A stretch of 33,513 nucleotides of DNA, taken from the NCBI GenBank assembly GCA_027451885.1, contig DAIDHX010000239.1:1-33513 (forward strand), in the 5' to 3' direction. A program made the position numbers and the translations under genes. A model generated the notes under the pieces. That model was not told the DNA's origin, did no database searches, and saw only the letters and a list, made by a program, of their open reading frames with translations. How positions within the stretch are numbered: position 1 is the first letter of the stretch; each line of letters opens with the position of its first letter. The stretch is from Planctomycetales bacterium (GTDB taxonomy: Bacteria > Planctomycetota > Planctomycetia > Isosphaerales > Isosphaeraceae). Shown here piece by piece: positions 27,749-33,513 of this stretch.

Positions 27749-28498
27749 ATGATGGTCAACGCCTGGACGTTCCTGTTTCAGCTTCTGAATTTTGTGGTGC
27801 TCGTGTACGTACTGCGGCGTTTGCTTTACCGGCCGCTGCACGAGGCGATCGACCGCCGCAGGGCGGCGAACGCGCGGGCGCTGGCCGAGGCCGAGTCGAT
27901 GCGTGGCCAGGCCGCCGCCCAGAAGCGGCAGCTCGAGGAACAGCTCGCGGGCCTGGACCGGGAGCGCCAAAGGGCGATCGGCGAGGTCCGCGACCGCGCC
28001 GAGGCCGAGCGCCAGAGCCTGCTGGCCGAGGCAGAGCGCGCGATCCAGTCGCGGCGGGACGACGTCGAGAAGCAGCTCGAGCAGGATCGGGCCGAGGCGG
28101 CGCGTGCGCTCCGCGGCGAGCTTGTGGACTGGGCCGTTGCGCTCGCGGAGCGCATGGTGCGGGAGGCCGCTGGCTCGAGCCTGCAGGACCACTTCGTCGA
28201 TCGGCTCATCGACGCGCTCGAGCATCCGCCGGCCCAGGAAGGGGCGGAGGGCCAAAAATCCTGGCAGCCCGAGGACCACGCGACGCTCGAGACGGCGGCC
28301 GATCTCAGCGGCGACCAGCTTGCTCGGATCACCCGCGCCCTGGAAGCGCGTTCGGGTCGATCGGTGCCGATCGTGGTCCAGAATCAGCCTGCGCTCGTGG
28401 TCGGCGTGCGCTTGCTCACGGACGGCCATGTGTGGGAGGCAACCCTTCACGGCGGGCTCGAGGCCGAGCCTGAAGCCGCGGCGAGCAGCAATCGATGA
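27749..28498 (+). CDS. atpF: N-ATPase b subunit with delta-like C-terminal extension
   Basis: A 249-residue protein, far longer than a normal b subunit of about 160. An N-terminal membrane helix (WTFLFQLLNFVVLVYVLRRL) is followed by a long charged coiled coil (residues 40-135) rich in Glu, Arg, Gln and Ala. After a loop at 170-185 comes a small domain, ATLETAADLSGDQLARITRA then LEARSGRSVPIVVQNQPALV, VGVRLLTDGHVWEATLHGGL. That looks like the C-terminal half of the delta subunit (AtpH), which is otherwise missing from this operon. Two ATGs are adjacent at 27749 and 27752. The reading is that the b subunit took over the delta stator function; the domain match is by eye. Confidence 0.88.
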   Translation: MMVNAWTFLFQLLNFVVLVYVLRRLLYRPLHEAIDRRRAANARALAEAESMRGQAAAQKRQLEEQLAGLDRERQRAIGEVRDRAEAERQSLLAEAERAIQSRRDDVEKQLEQDRAEAARALRGELVDWAVALAERMVREAAGSSLQDHFVDRLIDALEHPPAQEGAEGQKSWQPEDHATLETAADLSGDQLARITRALEARSGRSVPIVVQNQPALVVGVRLLTDGHVWEATLHGGLEAEPEAAASSNR

Positions 28499-30015
28499 AC
28501 CCAGGCATCGACCAGATCCGGGACCAGGTCCGCCAGACCCTCGCCGCCATGCGCTGGCGCGTGCGCCGCCGTGAAGTCGGCCGGCTCGTCTCCGTGGGCG
28601 ATGGCGTGGGCCGGGTCCGTGGCGCACCCTCGGTTCGGTTTGGCGAATTGCTCGAACGCGCGGACGGACTCACCGGCCTCGCCTTCGACATCCGCCCGCG
28701 CGAAATCGGCGTCCTGTTTCTCGACCCCTCGGAACACGTCTCCGCGGGCGATGAGCTCCGCGCCACCGGGCGCGTCTCCAGCGTCGCCGTCGACGACAAG
28801 CTGCTCGGACGCGTGGTCGACGCACTCGGCCGGCCAATCGACGGCGGACCCTCCTTCCGCCCGCGCGCCTACTGGCCCACCGAACGCGAAGCCCCAGGCG
28901 TGATCGACCGCCAGCCGGTCCGCGAGCCGATGCACACCGGAATCCAGGTGGTCGACACCCTGTTGCCGCTCGGGCGCGGCCAACGCGAGCTGATTCTCGG
29001 CGACCGAGCGACCGGCAAGACCTCGCTCGCGCTCGACGCCATCCTCGCCCAGCGCGGCAGCGAGGTCCTCTGCGTCTACACCGCCATCGGGCTCCGCAAG
29101 ACCAACGTGGCCGAGGTCGTCGACACCCTGGCGCAGGCGGGCGCACTTGCCAGCACCGTGGTTGTCGCGGCCGACGCGGAATCGCCCCCAGGCCAGCAAT
29201 ACCTGGCCCCTTACGCCGCCTGCACCATCGGCGAGTTCTTCATGAGCCAGGGCCGACATGTTCTCGTCGTCTACGATAGCCTGTCCAATCACGCCGACGC
29301 CTATCGCCGGATCGCGCTTTTGCTCGGACGCTCGCCCGGGCGCGAAGCCTATCCGCCCGACGTCTTCTATCTCCACGCCCGCCTGCTCGAACGCGCCACA
29401 AGGCTGCATGACCGCCTCGGCGGCGGCAGCCTGACCGCGCTGCCGATCGCCACCACACAGGCAGGCAATATCTCGGCCTACATTCCCACCAACCTCATCT
29501 CGATCACCGACGGCCAGCTCTACCTCGATAGCCACCTCTTCAATGAAGGCGTCCGCCCGGCCGTCGATGTGGGGCTCTCCGTCTCACGCGTCGGTGGCAA
29601 GGCCCAGCCCCGCGTCCTCCGCACCCTCGCCAGCGACCTCCGCCTGGTCTACGCCCAACTGCACGAGCTCGAAACCTTCGCCCGCTTTGGCGCAGAGCTC
29701 GAGCCCGAAACCCGCAGGCGCCTCGAGCTCGGGCGCAGGCTCCGCGAAGCCCTCAAGCAACCGCGGCTCGCTCCCTTGCGCGTCGGGCACCAGGCCGCGG
29801 TCCTGTTCGCCATCCGTGAAGGCTTCCTCGACTCCGTGCCCGTCGACCAGATCGTGCATTTTCTCGCCGACCTCCGCCGCCGCCTCGACGAGACCTGCGC
29901 TCATGTGCTCGACGCGATCGAACGCGAAAACACCCTCAGCACAGAATCGACGGCAAGCTTGAAACAAACCCTCGAAGCCCTGCAACGCAACCACGTCAAA
30001 GAGCAACCCCCATGA
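28495..30015 (+). CDS. atpA: N-ATPase alpha subunit
   Basis: A 506-residue non-catalytic nucleotide-binding subunit. Walker A is GDRATGKT (169-176); the segment VVYDSLSNHADAYRRIALLL with GRSPGREAYPPDVFYLHARL matches the alpha family, except that the usual YDDLSKQA has Ser in place of the second Asp. The arginine finger lies in VDVGLSVSRVGGKAQPRVLR. The N-terminal beta barrel is in place (residues 25-95). It overlaps atpF and atpG by ATGA. The N-terminal helix that normally binds delta is present but short, which fits the loss of a separate delta gene. Confidence 0.95.
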   Translation: MNPGIDQIRDQVRQTLAAMRWRVRRREVGRLVSVGDGVGRVRGAPSVRFGELLERADGLTGLAFDIRPREIGVLFLDPSEHVSAGDELRATGRVSSVAVDDKLLGRVVDALGRPIDGGPSFRPRAYWPTEREAPGVIDRQPVREPMHTGIQVVDTLLPLGRGQRELILGDRATGKTSLALDAILAQRGSEVLCVYTAIGLRKTNVAEVVDTLAQAGALASTVVVAADAESPPGQQYLAPYAACTIGEFFMSQGRHVLVVYDSLSNHADAYRRIALLLGRSPGREAYPPDVFYLHARLLERATRLHDRLGGGSLTALPIATTQAGNISAYIPTNLISITDGQLYLDSHLFNEGVRPAVDVGLSVSRVGGKAQPRVLRTLASDLRLVYAQLHELETFARFGAELEPETRRRLELGRRLREALKQPRLAPLRVGHQAAVLFAIREGFLDSVPVDQIVHFLADLRRRLDETCAHVLDAIERENTLSTESTASLKQTLEALQRNHVKEQPP

Positions 30016-30854
30016 GCGAGGAAGCCACGCACAGGCGTCATGAAGCCATCGAAACCGTGCACGACGTGGTCTCCGCCATGCGCGCCATCGCCGCTGGCCG
30101 CATCCAGAGCGCCCAGCGCGCGCTCGAAAGCGCGCGGCGCTATCACGAGATCGTGCTCCGCGGCCTGGCCCGCGTCTTGCCCGAAGCCTTCAATATCCCG
30201 CCGGCCGACCCTCGCCTGACCACGCTGCTCGTGATGACCTCCGAGCAACCACTCTGCGGCGCACTCAATCCGAACGTCCTCGCCCTCGCCGAACGCCGCT
30301 GGCTGGAGCTCAAGCAAGGCGGTCAAGTTCATCTGCTTGTGGTCGGCCAGCGCGGGATTCGCCAGCTCCTGGCCCGGAACATCACGCCTGACGGCGGCGA
30401 GCCCGCCGCGGCCTCGCTCGACGGGCTCCATGACCTCGTCAAACGCCTGGCCACGATGCTCGGCTCACGCCACGCCGCAGGCACGCTCGGCACCCTCCGC
30501 GTGATCTACAGCCGATACCAGTCGATCAGCGAGCAAATTCCCACCGAGGTCCAGATCTTGCCCCCAGACCTGAGCTTCGCCCAGCCTGCAACCCGCGCCC
30601 GCGCGCCTTTGCGCTATCTCCCCCCCGATCGGTTGCTCGCCGGGCTTGTAGATGAATATGTCTTTATCAGCCTCTACCTGCTCGCCGCCGAGTCCTTCAC
30701 CAGCGAACAGGCCAGCCGGCTCGTCGCCATGGACGCCTCGACCCGAAACACCGAACGCATGCTCGAATCGATCATCGACCTCGAGCGCAGGGAACGCCAG
30801 GACAGGATCACGCGCGAGGTTCTCGAGCTGATCGCCGCACGCTTCGCCGAGTAG
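30012..30854 (+). CDS. atpG: N-ATPase gamma subunit
   Basis: A 280-residue protein and last gene of the operon. The N-terminal helix HEAIETVHDVVSAMRAIAAG and the C-terminal helix MDASTRNTERMLESIIDLER with RRERQDRITREVLELIAARF are the two halves of the rotor coiled coil. The central domain has LLVMTSEQPLCGALNPNVLA, the counterpart of the Ser-Asp-x-Gly-Leu-Cys-Gly-x-Leu-Asn segment, with SEQPLCG replacing SDRGLCG. It couples c-ring rotation to ATP hydrolysis or synthesis in the F1 head. It converges with mqnE with 67 bases between. Confidence 0.9.
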   Translation: MSEEATHRRHEAIETVHDVVSAMRAIAAGRIQSAQRALESARRYHEIVLRGLARVLPEAFNIPPADPRLTTLLVMTSEQPLCGALNPNVLALAERRWLELKQGGQVHLLVVGQRGIRQLLARNITPDGGEPAAASLDGLHDLVKRLATMLGSRHAAGTLGTLRVIYSRYQSISEQIPTEVQILPPDLSFAQPATRARAPLRYLPPDRLLAGLVDEYVFISLYLLAAESFTSEQASRLVAMDASTRNTERMLESIIDLERRERQDRITREVLELIAARFAE

Positions 30855-30921
30855 CACCAGAACGCCCAGCCGCGGCGAAGGCCCCCTGCCCCGTCCGCCA
30901 GGGCTCGATCGCCCGCCCGGT

Positions 30922-32064
30922 TCAGCCCGCCACCGCGCCGGCCAGCGCGGCCGCGTCGATGTGCTCGCGGCTCGTCCAGCTCCCGCCATCCCGCTCCACG
31001 CGATGGTACAGCGTGTCTCGCTCGATCGGAATCCGCCCCGCCTCCGCGATCAACCGCTGAATCTCGGCCACGGTCACCTCTTGCGGCGTCTCCGCGCCCG
31101 CCTCGTGATAGATCTTCTCGTGCACCACCGTGCCGTCGATGTCGTCCGCCCCAAAGGCAAGCGCAACCTGCGCGGTCTTGAGGCCCAACATCACCCAGTA
31201 AGCCTTGATATGTTCAAAGTTATCAAGCATCAGCCGGCTGATCGCCATCACCTTCAGATCCATCACGCCCGACGGCTTGGGGATCTCGTCCATCCGCGAA
31301 TTATCAGGATGGAACGCAAGCGGGATGAACGTCTGGAACCCGCCCGTCTCATCCTGGAGCGTGCGCAGCCGAACCAGATGGTCGATCCGATGCCTGGGCC
31401 TGTCGATATGGCCGTAGAGCATGGTCGCGTTCGAGCGCAAACCAAGCTTGTGCGCCACCCTGTGCACCTCGAGCCAGCGCTCGGTGGACGCCTTGGCCCC
31501 ACAGATCTGCTCACGCACCTCGGGATGAAAAATCTCAGCCCCACCCCCCGGCAGGCTCCCCAGACCCGCGTCCATCAGCTCCCGCAGAATCGTCTCCAAC
31601 GGCTTCCGCGAAATCTTGGCAAACCACTCGATCTCCACCGCCGTATACGCCTTGATGTGAATCTCAGGCGCAGCCGACTTGATCCACTTCACCACGTCCA
31701 CGTAATACTCAAACGGCAGCTTGTGATGCAGCCCGCCCACAATGTGCAGCTCCGTCGCACCCCGAGCATGCGCCTGCCGCGCACGCTCCTCAATCTGGGC
31801 CTGGTCCATCACATAGGCCCGGTCCTCGCCCAGGTCGGCCCGGAACGCACAAAAGTCACACTTGTACACGCAAACATTCGTGGGATTAATGTGCGTGTTG
31901 ACGTTGTAATACCCAAAATTGCGGTTCAACCGCTCGCGCACCATGTTGGCCATCGAGCCCAGCGCGAACAGATCGTTCGACTCCTCAAGCGCAAGCCCGT
32001 CCTCAAAGCTCAGCCGAACCCCCGCCTCGACCTTCTCACGAATCGCCGCCAACGTCTTCGACAT
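30922..32064 (-). CDS. mqnE: Aminofutalosine synthase (radical SAM), MqnE
   Basis: A 380-residue radical SAM enzyme from the ATG at 32064; the open frame extends 106 residues further upstream but that part does not look like the family and contains a hairpin. The cluster motif is CVYKCDFC (Cys65, Cys69, Cys72). Diagnostic of MqnE, not MqnC, are IVGGLHHKLPFEYYVDVVKW, IHIKAYTAVEIEWFAK, SLPGGGAEIFHPEVREQICG and NATMLYGHIDRPRHRIDHL. MqnE joins 3-((1-carboxyvinyl)oxy)benzoate to SAM, giving aminofutalosine at an early step of the futalosine menaquinone route. The other Mqn core genes are not in the window; late steps may be served by the UbiX/UbiA/MenG operon. Confidence 0.94.
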   Translation of the reverse strand: MSKTLAAIREKVEAGVRLSFEDGLALEESNDLFALGSMANMVRERLNRNFGYYNVNTHINPTNVCVYKCDFCAFRADLGEDRAYVMDQAQIEERARQAHARGATELHIVGGLHHKLPFEYYVDVVKWIKSAAPEIHIKAYTAVEIEWFAKISRKPLETILRELMDAGLGSLPGGGAEIFHPEVREQICGAKASTERWLEVHRVAHKLGLRSNATMLYGHIDRPRHRIDHLVRLRTLQDETGGFQTFIPLAFHPDNSRMDEIPKPSGVMDLKVMAISRLMLDNFEHIKAYWVMLGLKTAQVALAFGADDIDGTVVHEKIYHEAGAETPQEVTVAEIQRLIAEAGRIPIERDTLYHRVERDGGSWTSREHIDAAALAGAVAG

Positions 32065-32093
32065 GATTATCCCCAGGTCGATCCCTTCGCAGC

Positions 32094-32117
32094 AAAAATG
32101 GGTGAGGCCCCACCCAT
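32094..32117 (-). terminator. Hairpin plus U-tract in the mqnE leader
   Basis: On the minus strand a perfect ATGGGTG / CACCCAT stem with a six-base loop is followed by TTTTT, about 30 bases before the mqnE start. This is the form of an intrinsic terminator. As it sits between the promoter region and the start codon it may be an attenuator, or it may end a transcript coming from the upstream gene. Which is the case cannot be told from the sequence. Confidence 0.55.
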
Positions 32118-32302
32118 AAACGTCGTCCCCCTCGCTTCTCTCGAAGATTTTAATCGGAATTGAACGACGCGACAACCGGCCTCGAAAGGAGATCTGCTGC
32201 CTGCGTGCACCCATCTGCCCGGCCGACGCGGTTCCTCGGTCGTCACCCGCCGGCGGAACGGACTCATCAGGGCAGAAGCAGACCCAAAAGAAACCCAAAA
32301 GG

Positions 32303-32373
32303 CAGGCGCCCGCACAGACCCGTCGATCGAACAGACCCGAAAGGCACAGGCGCCCGCACAGACCCGTCGATCG
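32303..32373. repeat. Perfect 27-bp direct repeat
   Basis: The segments 32303-32329 and 32347-32373 are identical over 27 bases (CAGGCGCCCGCACAGACCCG followed by TCGATCG), with a 44-base period. Only two copies are seen, with a 17-base spacer. It lies in the non-coding region upstream of mqnE and has no evident function. Confidence 0.8.
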
Positions 32374-32650
32374 CGTTGACATTCATGGCGTCGATCTCCT
32401 GCTCGCCGCATAAATTCCCCATGCACGCATCGCATGAAGTCCCTTCCCCGCACGCGCACCGCGGGCGCCCCCACCTCGGCCCGCGGGTGCCAACCGCGGG
32501 CCGCCGCCACCCACCGCCATATTGCCAAGGAACTCCCGCGGGATTCACCCGCTCACAACCAGACCGCCGCCCGCCGACCGCTGGGGCTCTGACCTCGGAG
32601 GCTCGCGGTTGAGCCTCTGGCCGCCGAGCCGCACGGCTGAGCCCCGCGAC

Positions 32651-32788
32651 CGGTCTGCCCGACTCACCGCCGCCGGTCGACCCGACTCACCGCCGACGGT
32701 CTGCCCGACTCAACGCCGCCGGTCTGCCCGACTCACCGCCGCCGGTCTGCACGACTTAACGCCGTCGGTCTCGCCGACTCACCGCCTG
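32651..32788. repeat. Six tandem 23-bp repeats
   Basis: Six head-to-tail copies of a 23-base unit, beginning CGGTCTGCCCGACTCACCGC and ending CGC, at 32651, 32674, 32697, 32720, 32743 and 32766. Copies 1 and 4 are identical and the others differ at a few positions. There are no spacers, so this is not a CRISPR array. The last copy covers the stop codon of the adjacent repeat-protein gene (32779-32781). Confidence 0.85.
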
Positions 32789-33513
32789 CGGTTCTTCCGC
32801 CTGCTCTCTTTCTGCCGCCGGCGTTCTTCCTTCCGCTTCTTCCGCTCCCTGGCCTCCGCCGAGTCGTTCCGCCGCTCCTGCGCCCGCCCAGCGTTCTCAG
32901 CACGCCTGGAACCGGCCGGATTCGTGTCACTCACACTCGACGCAAGCTCTTTCTCAGTAACGGTCTGCGACACGTTTTCCGGGCCGTTGGGTTCGCTTCG
33001 CAAAAGCGCGGTGGGTTCGCTCTGAACAGGCGCGGTGGCTTCGGTTTGTTCCAGAGTCGAGTCGCCGGTCTGAAGGCCCAACCGATCGCGCTCCCCATAC
33101 TGACTTTGCATGTCCAGGATAGGGGGATTTGTGTTGTTCGAACTCGACGTAACATCCTGCGGCACATCATCCTGCGGCACGTTTTCAGGGGCGTTGGATT
33201 CGCTTCGCAAAAGCGCGGTGGGTTCGCTCTCGACAGGCGCGGTGGCTTCGGTTTTTTCCAGCGTCGGGTCGCCGGTCTGGAGGTCCAACCGATCGCGCTC
33301 CCCAAGCTGACTTTGCATGTCCAGGATAAGGGGATTTGTGTCGTTCGAACTCGACGCAAGCTCTTTCTCTGTAACGGCCTGCGACGCCTCCGCCGGGCCG
33401 TTGGGTTCGCTTCGCAAAAGCGCGGTGGGTTCGCTCTGAACAGGCGCGGTGGCTTCGGTTTTTTCCACCGTCGCGTCGCCGGTCTGGAGGTCGAACCGAT
33501 CGCGCTCCCCATA
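32779..33513 (-). CDS. Repeat protein with basic tail, 5' end beyond window
   Basis: A gene whose 5' part lies outside the window: the frame is open to the last base, and 244 residues are visible. The visible part has two complete 69-residue repeats (33510-33304 and 33303-33097) and a third, decaying copy. Each begins GERDR(F/L)xLQTGD, goes on to EKTEATAPVxSEPTALLRSE and ends near ILDMQSQ. The repeats are acidic, rich in Ser, Thr, Pro, Glu and Gln, and look disordered. The C-terminal 40 residues change to very basic (ERKKRKEERRRQKESRRKNR). No fold is recognised. A tail like this may bind nucleic acid or acidic polymers; that is a guess from charge. The ORF in another frame (32931-33512) is a shadow. 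Confidence 0.7.
   Translation of the reverse strand, partial: YGERDRFDLQTGDATVEKTEATAPVQSEPTALLRSEPNGPAEASQAVTEKELASSSNDTNPLILDMQSQLGERDRLDLQTGDPTLEKTEATAPVESEPTALLRSESNAPENVPQDDVPQDVTSSSNNTNPPILDMQSQYGERDRLGLQTGDSTLEQTEATAPVQSEPTALLRSEPNGPENVSQTVTEKELASSVSDTNPAGSRRAENAGRAQERRNDSAEARERKKRKEERRRQKESRRKNRRR
32917..33513. repeat. 207-bp in-frame coding repeats
   Basis: Two complete 207-base units (33097-33303 and 33304-33510) and one partial unit (to about 32917) within the gene at the right edge. The sequence similarity is high at the DNA level, including third codon positions, which points to recent duplication. More copies probably lie beyond 33513. Confidence 0.85.

Larger units (their letters stand above)
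32065..32778. other. Repeat-rich non-coding region upstream of mqnE
   Basis: About 700 bases between mqnE and the repeat-protein gene, both on the minus strand. It contains a hairpin with a U-tract in the mqnE leader (32094-32117), a 27-bp direct repeat (32303-32329 and 32347-32373) and most of the six 23-bp tandem repeats (32651-32788). The mqnE promoter must lie here. Open frames through it are compositionally odd and have no protein-like character. No RNA gene was recognised. Confidence 0.5.

Noticed and set aside
27742-28473. 243-residue ORF in the atpF region
   Set aside because: Gly/Arg/Ala-rich shadow frame of atpF; the true b subunit is at 27749-28498.
32065-32382. N-terminal extension of MqnE to the ATG at 32382
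   Set aside because: The extra 106 residues are unlike the family, cross the hairpin with U-tract and have poor coding character; the start at 32064 matches the known N-terminus.
32651-32788. Possible CRISPR array
   Set aside because: The 23-base copies are directly head to tail with no spacers, and no cas gene is present.

Overview
The window looks like chromosomal DNA of a high-GC planctomycete, most likely from the Isosphaeraceae/Gemmata side of the phylum. This is an inference from three things: a secreted protein with a LEPRxLL-like N-terminus (8559-9212), a complete N-type ATPase operon, and futalosine-route menaquinone genes. No rRNA, tRNA, CRISPR array, transposase or integrase was seen.

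Layout. 67-3695 (minus strand) is a surface O-acetylation module: lipoprotein, AlgI-like MBOAT, AlgJ/AlgX-like SGNH protein, and a second small lipoprotein. 3976-6494 (minus) is a compact three-gene cassette of unknown function, visibly less GC-rich than its neighbours; it encodes a protein with a COMM-like C-terminus, an all-helical protein and a possible permuted NlpC/P60-like protein. 6743-8152 (minus) is a TolC-type outer-membrane protein, divergent from the LEPRxLL-like secreted protein. 9237-10814 (minus) is a GT-C membrane glycosyltransferase, divergent from a translationally coupled quinone operon at 10988-14170 (MenG/UbiE, UbiX-like, short-chain dehydrogenase, UbiA-like). 14345-17018 holds a HEAT-like lipoprotein, an MlaE-type permease and an MlaD-type MCE protein. 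Next come a FlgM-like anti-sigma factor with a clear terminator, a PilB/GspE ATPase, a secreted Pro-rich protein and a Fur-family regulator. 21041-23443 (minus) carries a SAM methyltransferase and an AlkP-superfamily phosphohydrolase.

23754-30854 (plus) holds a cytidylate-kinase-like gene followed by nine N-ATPase genes in the order atpD-C-Q-R-B-E-F-A-G, nearly all joined by ATGA overlaps. The c subunit keeps most Na+-binding positions, and the b subunit carries a C-terminal extension resembling the missing delta subunit. 30922-32064 (minus) is aminofutalosine synthase MqnE, which ties the UbiE/X/A-like operon to the futalosine pathway.

The right edge (32065-33513) is repeat-rich. It contains a hairpin with a U-tract in the mqnE leader, a perfect 27-bp direct repeat, six tandem 23-bp repeats, and the 3' part of a gene built from 207-bp (69-residue) repeats that runs out of the window.

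The best candidates for something undescribed are the 3976-6494 cassette and the repeat-rich right edge. The N-ATPase operon is the best-supported special system. Functions are assigned from motifs read by eye; no database search was run.
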